Shown here: positions 1 to 9,196 of the stretch, in pieces
Numbering within the stretch: position 1 is the stretch's first letter
Layout: each line of letters opens with the position of its first letter
DNA from: Porticoccaceae bacterium
Lineage (GTDB): Bacteria; Pseudomonadota; Gammaproteobacteria; Pseudomonadales; Porticoccaceae
Direction: 5' to 3'
Assembly (NCBI GenBank): GCA_018663035.1
Contig: JABJEX010000061.1
Location: forward strand, 1-52,174
Length of the DNA: 52,174 nucleotides
Translations under genes and position numbers: made by a program
The notes under the pieces: model-generated
What the model saw: the letters and a program-made list of their open reading frames with translations, nothing else
What the model was told of the DNA's origin: nothing
The model's database searches: none

Positions 1-522
1 AAGCGCTTGAACATCGCTTTTATACTGGGCAATTTTTTCACTGCGCGCCTGTAAAAAATAATCGTAGTATTTGAACACGCGAGCTATCTGCTGAGGGTCT
101 TCTTGATTAAGCAGCAGCTTGAGAGGCTCTTGATTACCCAATTTGTAGGCGGCCGCTATCTGCTCAACAATCACTGTCGTTTGCCGGTTGATGCGTTTTT
201 GTAGCGCTGTTTGTTGCTGATTGAGACCGGTAAGTTGAGTCTTTACATCATTAATAGTGCTGCGCAGACGGCGAATCTTGCTGTTACTCAACGCGGTTTC
301 AAGTTCTACGGTTTTGAGCTCCGACTGCAAACTATCACGTTCTTGATCGCGCTGCTGTAGGGCCTTTTCGAGACTGGAAATCGTGCGTTTTAGCTCATCC
401 AGTTGCTGCTGTGTTGGGTCGTCGGCTAGGCCGCTCAAGCTTGCACTCAGACAGACTGAACCGATCAACAGCCTACAGGCTAATCGCCCCATGAAAACTT
501 GTGTTCTGGCTAGGGTTTTCAT
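1..522 (-). CDS. envC: EnvC-like murein hydrolase activator, N-terminal part (runs off the left edge)
   Basis: This is the first 174 codons of a gene on the minus strand; the rest lies outside the window. Residues 1-35 look like a signal peptide (basic start, hydrophobic core, cleavage near SGLA-DD). A long Gln/Leu/Lys-rich coiled coil follows. The stretch AAYKLGNQEPLKLLLNQ, then a Tyr-Tyr-Asp-Tyr-Phe motif, is characteristic of EnvC-type proteins, which carry a C-terminal LytM/M23 domain and activate cell-division amidases in the periplasm. That C-terminal domain is not visible here. The ATG at 522 overlaps the gpmI stop by one base (TAATG), so the two genes are probably translationally coupled. 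An in-frame ATG ten codons later (492) is an alternative start. The family call is good; the product is partial because of the window edge, not because of damage. Confidence 0.8.
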   Translation of the reverse strand, partial: MKTLARTQVFMGRLACRLLIGSVCLSASLSGLADDPTQQQLDELKRTISSLEKALQQRDQERDSLQSELKTVELETALSNSKIRRLRSTINDVKTQLTGLNQQQTALQKRINRQTTVIVEQIAAAYKLGNQEPLKLLLNQEDPQQIARVFKYYDYFLQARSEKIAQYKSDVQAL

Positions 523-2063
523 TACCGAACTAAAGAGCGCCCCGTCATCTCGCTGGGTTTTTCGATTCCCATCAGATCGAGCATTGTTGGTGCTATATCG
601 GCCAGAGAGCCGCCTTGGTCTAAACTGATTTGACGGTGGCCGGCATACACTAGGGGCACAGGTAATGTGGTGTGCTGGGTATGAGGCTGATTATTGGATT
701 CGTCGAACATCTCTTCAACATTGCCGTGATCAGCGGTAATCAGCAGCTCACCACCTGCGGCGTGAACGGCGCCAACAACCTTGGCCAGACAGGCATCGAC
801 CGCTTCCACAGCTTTGATCGAGGCTTCAAAGTCACCGGTGTGGCCCACCTGATCACAGTTGGCGTAATTGCAAATAATAGTGTCAAACTTTCCACTATTA
901 ATGGCTTCCACCAATTTTTCTGTCACCTCTGGAGCGCTCATTTCTGGCATCTGGTCATAGGTGCTGACATCTGGCGAGGGTATTAATATTCTCTCTTCAC
1001 CCGGATACAGAGATTCTTTGCCGCCACTAAAGAAAAAAGTCACATGGGCATATTTTTCGGTTTCAGCGATGCGCAGTTGTCGCTTGTTCTGCTGAGCTAA
1101 ATAGTCGCCCAAGGAGTTGATCAGCACCTCGGGAGGATAGGCGCAGGGCACTTCTAGATTGGCCTCGTATTCGGTGGCCATCACATAGGTGGAGAGCTTT
1201 GGGAGCACAGTGCGCTGGAAGCCGGAGAACTCTCTATCCACCAGCGCATGGCTGATTTCTCGGGCGCGGTCTGGCCTAAAGTTCATATTGATTACAGCGT
1301 CACCATCTTCAATCACAATGGCTTTGCCGTCCGGCCCATGAATACTAGTCGCTTTGACGAATTCATCATTTTCATCGCGTTGATAAGCGGCCTCAAGGGC
1401 GCTGATGGCATCGTCGTAGCTGTAACTGGCAGCGCCTTCAGTCATCAGGCGATAGGCCTGTTCAACACGGTCCCAGCGATTGTCGCGATCCATGGAATAA
1501 AAGCGACCAATGACGGAAGCAATTTGGCCCACACCTAGGCTTTTACATAAAGCCTGAGTTTTCTCTAAGGACGGCTTGGCACTGCGCGGCGGACAGTCGC
1601 GGCCATCGAGAGAGGCATGGATAAAGATTTTTTTGGCGCCGCGCTGAGCAGCGAGCTCAAGCATGGCATTGATATGGTCCTCATGGCTGTGCACGCCACC
1701 AGGCGACAACAGACCCATAATATGTACGGCTTTATCCTCAGCTACGGCCTTATCAATTGCGTCGCAAAACACCGGGTTAGTATAGAAATCACCATCGGCA
1801 ATAGCTTTATTGATGCGAGTAAAATTTTGATAAACCACGCGCCCTGCACCCAGTGTCATATGACCGACCTCAGAATTACCCATCTGCCCCTCTGGCAAGC
1901 CAACTGCCATGCCGGACGTATGAATCAATGTCTTTGGGTTCTGGCTCCACAGGGTTTGCCAAACCGGTGCATTGGCGGTGGCGATTGCGTTGTGTTTTGC
2001 TTCGCCGCTGTAACCAAAGCCGTCGAGGATAAGAAGTACTAGTGGAGATTTCGCAGTGCTCAT
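522..2063 (-). CDS. gpmI: 2,3-bisphosphoglycerate-independent phosphoglycerate mutase
   Basis: GpmI interconverts 3-phosphoglycerate and 2-phosphoglycerate in cytoplasmic glycolysis and gluconeogenesis with two Mn2+ ions. The 513-residue protein has the family's usual length. Visible motifs are the N-terminal metal-binding LILDGFG, the phosphoserine loop [16 protein letters not shown] (Ser near residue 64), the substrate loop [19 protein letters not shown], and the metal-binding [10 protein letters not shown] near the C-terminus. It lies immediately upstream of the envC-like gene with a TAATG junction, an arrangement common in Pseudomonas relatives. An 82-base gap separates it from uup. Nothing looks unusual. 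Confidence 0.97.
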   Translation of the reverse strand: MSTAKSPLVLLILDGFGYSGEAKHNAIATANAPVWQTLWSQNPKTLIHTSGMAVGLPEGQMGNSEVGHMTLGAGRVVYQNFTRINKAIADGDFYTNPVFCDAIDKAVAEDKAVHIMGLLSPGGVHSHEDHINAMLELAAQRGAKKIFIHASLDGRDCPPRSAKPSLEKTQALCKSLGVGQIASVIGRFYSMDRDNRWDRVEQAYRLMTEGAASYSYDDAISALEAAYQRDENDEFVKATSIHGPDGKAIVIEDGDAVINMNFRPDRAREISHALVDREFSGFQRTVLPKLSTYVMATEYEANLEVPCAYPPEVLINSLGDYLAQQNKRQLRIAETEKYAHVTFFFSGGKESLYPGEERILIPSPDVSTYDQMPEMSAPEVTEKLVEAINSGKFDTIICNYANCDQVGHTGDFEASIKAVEAVDACLAKVVGAVHAAGGELLITADHGNVEEMFDESNNQPHTQHTTLPVPLVYAGHRQISLDQGGSLADIAPTMLDLMGIEKPSEMTGRSLVR

Positions 2064-2145
2064 AGGGTTTATGGGTGCTCGGTTAAAACTGGATTGACGA
2101 TAATTTTAAAGATAACTCGGCGATTACGCCATGTAATTCAATATG

Positions 2146-4029
2146 CTACTGGTTTTCTAGCTCTTCCCAGCGCTGATAGCTGTGACTCAACTGCTGTTGT
2201 AAGTCGGTCAATTGGTTTTGAGTCTTTTCAGCTTCAGATCTGTCGCGGCGATAAAAATCTGGTTCGCTTAGCAGTTGAGAAAGCTCTTCAACCTGTGTCT
2301 CTAGCATTTCAATGGTCTGGGGCAGGCTATCTAGCTCACGCTGATCTTTATACGAAAGCTTTTTTACCGAGGGCTTGTGTTTCTGCTGGGCTCTGCTGGG
2401 TTGCGCGATGCTGACCTGTTCAGTTTTACGCTGACGTAGCCAGTCATCATAGCCACCCACATACTGATTGATCACAGCCTTACCCTCGAAGGCCAGCGTG
2501 CTGGTGACCACATTATTCAAAAAGGCGCGGTCGTGGCTGACCAGAATAATGGTGCCCTTGTAGTCGATCAACAGTTCTTCCAAAAGATCTAATGTGTCTA
2601 TATCCAGATCATTAGTCGGCTCATCAAGCACCAGTATATTGGAGGGTTGGGTAAATAATTTAGCCAGTAGCAGGCGATTGCGCTCACCACCAGACAGAGC
2701 CTTTACTGGTTGGCGGCAGCGTTCTGGAGCAAACAAAAAGTCTTGTAGGTAACTGATGACATGCCGTGGTTTTCCACCTATATCCAGCATATCGCGGCCG
2801 CCGGAGACATTGTCTTGCACCGATTTTTCTTCATCTAGGGCCGATCTGTATTGGTCAAAATAGGCAATGTTGAGATTGGTGCCAGTTTTGATTTTACCCT
2901 GTTGAGGAGATAGCTCGCCAAGCAGTAGCTTGATAAGTGTTGTTTTGCCAACCCCGTTGCCACCAATGAGGCCTAGCTTATCACCGCGCTGAATAAGGGT
3001 TGAGAAATTACGTACCAACCAGTTATCGCTATTGGCACCATCAAATGCAAAGCTTATATTGTCGGCTTCGGCGACAATTTTGCCCGATCGCTCGGCCTGT
3101 TGTATATCCATCTTAGCTGTGCCCAGTTGCTTGCGACGATCGGCGTATTCTCGGCGCATGGACTCCAGAGCGCGCACACGGCCTTCGTTGCGGGTGCGAC
3201 GGGCCTTAATGCCCTGACGTATCCAGATTTCCTCTTGGGACAGACGCTTATCAAATAACGCGTTTTGCTTCTCCTCTACTTCGAGCATATCTTTTTTACG
3301 TTGTAGGTAAGTGGCGTAGTTACAGTTAAATTCCGCCAGTTGACCGCGGTCGATCTCGATAAATCTTGTGGCCAGATTGTCCATAAATCGACGGTCGTGA
3401 CTGATAAAGAGAAGAGAGCCCTCCCACTTGAGCAAAAACTGTTCAACCCATTGGATAGCGTCTATATCTAGATGGTTGGTGGGTTCGTCAAGCAGCAGTA
3501 GGTCCGGATCGCAAACCAGAGCACGAGCGAGCAGGACGCGGCGCTTATAACCCCCAGAGAGGCTGGATATATCTACATCCGCATCGAGGTCCATTTTGGT
3601 GATAATAGCGTCGACACGCTGGTTAATGTCCCAGCCATTGACGCGATCCAACTCAGCCTGACAGTCTTCCAATTGCCGCATGGTCTGATCGCTGGGATTG
3701 CTGCTTAGCTCCAGTATAAGATGGTGGTAACGCTTTGCCAGCTCGCCTTCAGCTCCAAGACCCTGAGTAATAACATCGAATACCGTGCCTTTTGCATCCT
3801 GAGGCACCGACTGCTCAAGTTGAGCAATTTTTACGCCGCTGGCACACTTGAGCATACCCTCGTCGGCGATCACCTGGCCATTAATAATCTTCATCAATGT
3901 AGATTTTCCGGCGCCATTGCGGCCGATCAGGCAGACCCTTTCGCCGCGCTCAATCACTAGATCAATATGATCGATTAGGGGTGGCAGGCCATAACTCAGG
4001 TAGATATCCTGCAGTGTTACTAGTGGCAT
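2146..4029 (-). CDS. uup: ABC-F family ATPase Uup
   Basis: Uup-type ABC-F proteins are soluble, ribosome-associated ATPases, also linked to transposon excision and DNA branched-structure binding. The 627-residue product has two ABC domains in tandem without membrane segments. Domain 1 has Walker A GRNGAGKS, signature LSGGYKRR and Walker B LLLDEPTNHLDI. Domain 2 has GGNGVGKTT, LSGGERNR and LVLDEPTNDLDI. The inter-domain linker is rich in Arg/Lys. The last ~75 residues form a Gln/Glu/Leu-rich coiled coil, the C-terminal DNA-binding domain that distinguishes Uup from EttA and YheS. Its ATG lies 4 bases after the stop of the upstream RND gene, so the two are probably co-transcribed. Confidence 0.93.
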   Translation of the reverse strand: MPLVTLQDIYLSYGLPPLIDHIDLVIERGERVCLIGRNGAGKSTLMKIINGQVIADEGMLKCASGVKIAQLEQSVPQDAKGTVFDVITQGLGAEGELAKRYHHLILELSSNPSDQTMRQLEDCQAELDRVNGWDINQRVDAIITKMDLDADVDISSLSGGYKRRVLLARALVCDPDLLLLDEPTNHLDIDAIQWVEQFLLKWEGSLLFISHDRRFMDNLATRFIEIDRGQLAEFNCNYATYLQRKKDMLEVEEKQNALFDKRLSQEEIWIRQGIKARRTRNEGRVRALESMRREYADRRKQLGTAKMDIQQAERSGKIVAEADNISFAFDGANSDNWLVRNFSTLIQRGDKLGLIGGNGVGKTTLIKLLLGELSPQQGKIKTGTNLNIAYFDQYRSALDEEKSVQDNVSGGRDMLDIGGKPRHVISYLQDFLFAPERCRQPVKALSGGERNRLLLAKLFTQPSNILVLDEPTNDLDIDTLDLLEELLIDYKGTIILVSHDRAFLNNVVTSTLAFEGKAVINQYVGGYDDWLRQRKTEQVSIAQPSRAQQKHKPSVKKLSYKDQRELDSLPQTIEMLETQVEELSQLLSEPDFYRRDRSEAEKTQNQLTDLQQQLSHSYQRWEELENQ

Positions 4030-4033
4030 ATAT

Positions 4034-6625
4034 TTAGTCTTCCGAGCCTGTCGATGGCTGAGAGTCAGTCTCTTGACCGAAGGGTTGAGTCATCAAAATC
4101 AGTTTTGGCAGCAGAGTCATAGATCCAAGCAACGCTGCGGTCATGGCCAGACCCGTTAACAAACCAAAGTAGATTGACGGGATAAAATTGGAAAGAGCCA
4201 GAATTGAAAAGCCGACAATAATTGTAATAGCAGTGTAAAACAGAGCCTGACCAATGCTGGCATGGGCGCGATGCATTGCTTCAACATAGTTTCTCTGTTG
4301 AGCGAATTCGCGTTGGAATCTGGTGATGTAATGAATGGCGTGGTCAACCCCAATACCCACGGTTATAGCGGCGATGGTAATTGTCATCATATCCAGGGGA
4401 ATAGCAAAAATACCCATACCTCCAAGGACTACCGCCGCAGCCAAGAAGTTGGGTAGCATGGCGATTAGAGAAATTTTCAAGGAGCGAAATAGGATTAAAA
4501 ACATCAACATAATGCCGATAAATACTGCGCCCAGAGTTAGTATCTGCGACTTATAAAGACTCTGCAGCATATTGTTATACAGCACCAGAAGACCGGTAAA
4601 CCGGATATCCTGCTGAGCAATGCCCACTTCATTGACTGCAAAATCATTAATTTTTTTCAATAGATCAGCACGTCTTAGCCCTGCGGTTTCCATAGCACGC
4701 AACTGGATTCGCGCTTCATCGCGGTCTTCGAGAAGGTAGGGGGCTACCATCTGCTGATAAATTTCGTCACCGAGACTCTGCCGCATAAAGGCTATCTCAA
4801 AGTCGTTCAGAGGCTGTCCCATTAGATCAGTGGCCACTTGATAAATCTGCACCAAGGAGCTGACCTTGCCTATCTCTGGCTGGGCCTCAAGAAAGGATTG
4901 CAGTTTACCCAGATCTGCCAAACCGGCAGAGGAGAACCAATAACTTTCTTTTAGACTACTGTCGTTCTGGTCACCAAAACTGCTGTCACCATACTCATCA
5001 TCGGAGTCGCCGTATTCGTCGCCGAAATCGTCACTGCCATAGGGGTCGTCTCCGTACTCGTCTTCAAGCGAGGGATCAGCAGTAGTTACTATTGTGGGTA
5101 TTACCTCGAAGGTAGGTGCCTGCAGAATAATATCCAGTGGTGTAGTGCCGCCGAGGGCGATATCGATAATTTCCATACCCTGATAAATTTCGGTATCACT
5201 TCGAAAATAATCAATAAAGCGGTTTTCTACCTCAAGTCGCGAAATTCCATACACTGATAGCGCGCTGAGTAGCGCGGCCACTATTAATACCACAGAACCA
5301 TAATGTTCGGTAAACCAGGCGAATCTTGTGGTTATAGCGGCGCTGTTATCTCCTGAGGCTGTATTGGTTCCTTTTCCCAGAATCATCATGCCGGCAGGAA
5401 TCACCACGAAGGCCAGCACTAGGGCAAGACTAATGCCCATGGTCATCATCCAGCCGAAATCAATAACAGGGCGGATATTGCTCACCACTAGGGAGGTAAA
5501 GGCGACAATGGTGGTCAGGACTGTATACAGGCAGGGTTTCGCCATGGACAGCAGTGTATTGCTTACCAGCTCTCGCTGATCTGCCTCTGGATTTTGCGCC
5601 TGAAGCTCTCGGTAGCGAACAATTAGATGGATGGTCAGAGCCAGTGTGATAATCAGCAACAGAGACACAAAGTTAGAGGAAATAACTGTAAGCCGCCAAT
5701 CTATCCAGCTTAAAAAGCCGAGAATCATTACTAGGCAAATTGCACAGGTCGCTAGTGGTAGAACCACCCAGCGTAGCTTGCGGAAAATAAAAGCTAATGT
5801 GGCTATGATAAACAGCAGAATGCCGCTGCCAAAAATCATCAAATCACTTCTAATAAAGTCCACCATGTCGGCGGTGATCATATCTGGACCGCCTAAAAAG
5901 ATAGTGGCGCGGTCGCGATAGCTATCCATCAGGGCGCGCACCTGAGCAACGCGCTGATGATCCTCGGCGGCTTTTTGGGTGCGATAATCTAAAAATCTCT
6001 GGCTGATATCATCTAGCTGGATCTGTTGTTTTGTTGTCAGACCCTCAGAGTCGCGGATCAGGCGCAGAGCGTCCCGCTGGGTGACCAGATCCAAGTAGGT
6101 CTCATCCAGTGCAAGAGTGGCCAAAATACCAGTCGTCTGGCCGTCGGCGCTGAGCAAAACATCTTTGTAGATAGGGCTGCTGAGAAATTCCTGTTTTGCC
6201 GCCTGCTTATCAACGCCTTCGGATACCAGTGTTTTTAGCTCTTCTTTTAAATCAGAGATGCTAATTTTTGGGCTGTATAGCAGCGGGACATCCAGCATTG
6301 AAAGCATGCTCTCGACACCTTCGATGCCAGCTAGTTCGGTGCGCAGAGACTGCAAAGTATCGAGGTTTTTCTGGTCGAAAAGATCGCCCTGCTTTGGTGA
6401 GAAGGTAACGATTAAAAAGTTATCACTGCCGTATCTTTGCACCACTTCGCGAAAAAAATTCAGGTCGTCGTCATGTTCAAGTGTTAGCGAATCAGCAGAG
6501 GCATCTAGCTTAAAGTTCGTTAGCCCCATGGCCATGGCTAGGGTCAGTGCGATAGTGGCGAAAATAACCTTTACTGGATTGTCCAGAATAACTTTTTGAT
6601 AAACAGTAAATGCTTTAGATGACAT
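4034..6625 (-). CDS. MMPL/RND-superfamily inner-membrane exporter with an acidic insert
   Basis: An 863-residue RND-type permease with the duplicated topology of the MMPL family. One N-terminal membrane helix (about 18-36) precedes a periplasmic domain and a block of five helices (about 255-425). A second such unit follows (helix near 435-455, periplasmic loop, terminal helix block about 680-850). Sterol-sensing-like segments include TITIAAITVGIGVDHAIHY in the second block. Substrates of this group are often lipids or hopanoids, but the substrate cannot be read from the sequence. Residues 517-557 of the second periplasmic loop are an almost pure Asp/Glu/Gly/Tyr/Ser segment built on a repeated DEYGD motif, which is unusual for the family. 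It is likely co-transcribed with uup and diverges from the hydroxyacid dehydrogenase gene. Confidence 0.85.
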   Translation of the reverse strand: MSSKAFTVYQKVILDNPVKVIFATIALTLAMAMGLTNFKLDASADSLTLEHDDDLNFFREVVQRYGSDNFLIVTFSPKQGDLFDQKNLDTLQSLRTELAGIEGVESMLSMLDVPLLYSPKISISDLKEELKTLVSEGVDKQAAKQEFLSSPIYKDVLLSADGQTTGILATLALDETYLDLVTQRDALRLIRDSEGLTTKQQIQLDDISQRFLDYRTQKAAEDHQRVAQVRALMDSYRDRATIFLGGPDMITADMVDFIRSDLMIFGSGILLFIIATLAFIFRKLRWVVLPLATCAICLVMILGFLSWIDWRLTVISSNFVSLLLIITLALTIHLIVRYRELQAQNPEADQRELVSNTLLSMAKPCLYTVLTTIVAFTSLVVSNIRPVIDFGWMMTMGISLALVLAFVVIPAGMMILGKGTNTASGDNSAAITTRFAWFTEHYGSVVLIVAALLSALSVYGISRLEVENRFIDYFRSDTEIYQGMEIIDIALGGTTPLDIILQAPTFEVIPTIVTTADPSLEDEYGDDPYGSDDFGDEYGDSDDEYGDSSFGDQNDSSLKESYWFSSAGLADLGKLQSFLEAQPEIGKVSSLVQIYQVATDLMGQPLNDFEIAFMRQSLGDEIYQQMVAPYLLEDRDEARIQLRAMETAGLRRADLLKKINDFAVNEVGIAQQDIRFTGLLVLYNNMLQSLYKSQILTLGAVFIGIMLMFLILFRSLKISLIAMLPNFLAAAVVLGGMGIFAIPLDMMTITIAAITVGIGVDHAIHYITRFQREFAQQRNYVEAMHRAHASIGQALFYTAITIIVGFSILALSNFIPSIYFGLLTGLAMTAALLGSMTLLPKLILMTQPFGQETDSQPSTGSED

Positions 6626-6783
6626 GAAAACGGGCGTCCTTGGAGATAATCAAATCTGTTGCCATTATGCGGTTTTGCCCGCCAATATCATAGTGCGGCC
6701 TCACCGGTGTTTTGTTTTTAGAGTTTGCCCTTAAGGCTCTGTCCATTACACTGCAGCAATTATTTAAATCTGGTGGAAGCTCT

Positions 6784-7743
6784 ATGCGTGGTGTAATTCT
6801 TGACTGTGACAGCCTAGGCCCGGATGACTTGGATTTTTCCGAGCTCTACAACCTGCCTGTCGATTGGACTGTATACCCTAATTGCCTTGATTCTCAGGTC
6901 GTCGAATACATTGCAGATGCCGATATTGTGCTGAGCAATAAGACTCAGATAAGCGCCTCTACCATGGCCCAGTCACCCAATTTAAAGCTAATTACTCTCA
7001 CAGCGACCGGGACCAACGTGGTAGATTTAGAGGCAGCCACGGCTCGGAGGATTGTGGTCAGTAACGCGGTAAATTATGGTACCGCTTCAGTTGTACAGCA
7101 TGCTTGGTCGCTTATCTTGGCACTTACCACCAATCTTTTGCCCTACAGCAAATCTGCTATGGAAGGAGGCTGGGCCAAGAGCAAATATTTTTGCCTGCTG
7201 GAATATCCAGTACGTGAGCTAGCAGGTAAAACCCTAGGTATTGTGGGAGCCGGTGATCTCGGAACCGGCGTGGCCAAAATTGCTGAGGCCTTTGGTATGC
7301 AGGTTATTTATGCCGCATTACCAGGGCGCAGCTACAGTGACAATCTTAGGCGCCTTGCACTGTCAGATCTTCTGCCTATGGTCGATGTGCTGAGCCTGCA
7401 CTGCCCGCTTACTGCACAGACGGAACGGTTAATTGCGGCACCTGAACTAGCACTAATGAAAAAATCAGCGATCCTGATTAATACTGCTCGCGGTGCGATT
7501 ATTGATGAACAGGCTCTTAAGCAGGCGCTGGTTAATGGCGATATCGCTGGTGCGGGCTTAGATGTGCTGTCAGAAGAGCCTCCGGTAAACGGCAATGTCC
7601 TGCTTGACGAAAATATTAACAACCTGATCGTTACGCCGCACAGCGCTTGGATAGCAACCGAAGCACGGCAGCGCCTAATCACTCAAATGGTAGAAAATAT
7701 CAACGGCTATTTGCAAGGTAAGCCGCTACGTCAGGTTAATTAG
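6784..7743 (+). CDS. D-2-hydroxyacid dehydrogenase (glycerate/hydroxypyruvate reductase-like)
   Basis: A 319-residue NAD(P)-dependent D-isomer-specific 2-hydroxyacid dehydrogenase, closest in appearance to HprA-type glycerate dehydrogenases. The dinucleotide motif GIVGAGDLGTGVA sits mid-protein. The catalytic Arg is in NTARGAIID, the Glu in LSEEPP and the His in VTPHSAW. The start was set at the ATG at 6784, preceded by GGTGGAAG, because the longer reading frame from 6712 adds residues that do not resemble the family. The stop overlaps the convergent PFK stop by four bases. The physiological substrate (hydroxypyruvate or glyoxylate) is inferred from family resemblance only. Confidence 0.88.
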   Translation: MRGVILDCDSLGPDDLDFSELYNLPVDWTVYPNCLDSQVVEYIADADIVLSNKTQISASTMAQSPNLKLITLTATGTNVVDLEAATARRIVVSNAVNYGTASVVQHAWSLILALTTNLLPYSKSAMEGGWAKSKYFCLLEYPVRELAGKTLGIVGAGDLGTGVAKIAEAFGMQVIYAALPGRSYSDNLRRLALSDLLPMVDVLSLHCPLTAQTERLIAAPELALMKKSAILINTARGAIIDEQALKQALVNGDIAGAGLDVLSEEPPVNGNVLLDENINNLIVTPHSAWIATEARQRLITQMVENINGYLQGKPLRQVN

Positions 7744-9002
7744 CTCCCAGACCAGCGGCGTAGCTTTTTATCGACCAATAGTTTTTTTAGCTTTGGATAA
7801 TAGGGCATGCCCTGTTTGTAAGGCGGATAATCCTCGCCCATTATCAGCGGCTGGAAGTACTCTCTGGCTTTTTGAGTAATGCCAAAACCATCTTTAGTAA
7901 TAAAGGATCTGGGCATTTTCTTTTCTACATTGGCTACTTTTTCCAATGAGGCCTCGCCAATATGCCAGGAGTATTTTTCACCCTTACCGCGTTCGATGGT
8001 CACCATCACCGCACTCTTGCCCTGCAGTGCTTTTTCTACCGCGGCACGACCGACCGCATAGGCCTGTTCTACATCTGTTTTGGAAGCAATATGGCGCGCT
8101 GCGCGCTGTAAGTAATCGGCCAGTGCATAATGATATTTATAGCCCAAGGCATGTTTGACCATACTGGCTAAGGTGGGTGCTACGCCGCCTAGTTGCTGGT
8201 GACCAAAGGCATCTTTGTTTAACGACCCGGAGATCAATGCGCCATCGGCATAGCTGGCGCCCTCAGACGCCACCACTACACAGTAGCCATTTTTCTTGAC
8301 CACTTTTTCAACCTTGGCAATAAACTCTTCGCGGACAAACGGAATCTCTGGAAAAACAATAATGTGGGGCGCATCCCCCGCCTCTTCCGCAGCTAAACCA
8401 GCAGATGCAGCAATCCAGCCCGCATGGCGCCCCATTACCTCAAGAATGAAAATTTTGGTGGATGAGGCAGCCATAGACGCAATATCCAAGCTGGCTTCTT
8501 TAGTGGAGATAGCCACATATTTGGCCACTGAGCCAAAGCCTGGAGAGCAGTCGGTAAAGGGCAGGTCATTGTCGATAGTTTTGGGGATATGGATTGCCTG
8601 AATCGGGTAACCCATTCTGGCAGAGATCTGTGAAACTTTTAAGCAGGTGTCAGCAGAGTCGCCACCACCGTTGTAAAAGAAATAGCCGATATTGTGGGCC
8701 TTAAAGACCTCTATCAGGCGCTCGTATTCAGCAGTACTGTCCTCGAGGTTTCTCATTTTATAGCGGCAGGAACCAAAGGCGCCGCCCGGTGTGTGCTTGA
8801 GAGCTGAGATGGCAGCGCTAGTTTCTTTTCCAGTATCAATAAGATTCTCATGCAGTGCACCGAGAATGCCATTCTGGCCGGCGTATAGCTTACCGATTTT
8901 ATCCTTGTGTTCCCTACAGGCTTCAATAACCCCAGAGGCAGAGGCGTTAATCACAGCGGTTACGCCGCCTGACTGAGCATAGAAAGCGTTCTTTTTGATC
9001 AT
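7740..9002 (-). CDS. PPi-dependent 6-phosphofructokinase
   Basis: A 420-residue phosphofructokinase that phosphorylates fructose 6-phosphate. Two specificity positions indicate pyrophosphate rather than ATP as donor. The nucleotide-loop motif reads GGGDS at 112-116, with Asp115 where ATP enzymes have Gly. The catalytic motif is PKTIDND with Lys141 where ATP enzymes have Gly. Both are hallmarks of PPi-PFK, a reversible enzyme usable in glycolysis and gluconeogenesis. The rest of the fold is visible (QSGGVTAVIN start, EVMGRHAGW substrate loop). Related proteins occur widely in marine gammaproteobacteria and methanotrophs. The gene is convergent with the dehydrogenase gene, overlapping it by four bases, and divergent from mpl. 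Confidence 0.92.
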   Translation of the reverse strand: MIKKNAFYAQSGGVTAVINASASGVIEACREHKDKIGKLYAGQNGILGALHENLIDTGKETSAAISALKHTPGGAFGSCRYKMRNLEDSTAEYERLIEVFKAHNIGYFFYNGGGDSADTCLKVSQISARMGYPIQAIHIPKTIDNDLPFTDCSPGFGSVAKYVAISTKEASLDIASMAASSTKIFILEVMGRHAGWIAASAGLAAEEAGDAPHIIVFPEIPFVREEFIAKVEKVVKKNGYCVVVASEGASYADGALISGSLNKDAFGHQQLGGVAPTLASMVKHALGYKYHYALADYLQRAARHIASKTDVEQAYAVGRAAVEKALQGKSAVMVTIERGKGEKYSWHIGEASLEKVANVEKKMPRSFITKDGFGITQKAREYFQPLIMGEDYPPYKQGMPYYPKLKKLLVDKKLRRWSGS

Positions 9003-9196
9003 TGGCTCTGTTTCCCTTTTAGTCCTTTAGTGGATCACCTACATTGAGAACGCAATGGTACTGCACAGCTGTTTCCGGTGAAAGAGAAACCCTTTCTATA
9101 GCCACTATCAGCTGTGCCCAAATCTGCCCTTTTAGGTGTCGATTACGTTATATTAGCAGCCTTATTAAACCCTTAATCAATGAGGCACTAACGCAT

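Noticed and set aside
9044-9196. Upstream extension of mpl
   Set aside because: The residues do not resemble Mpl, and a conserved start with a ribosome-binding site lies at 9197.
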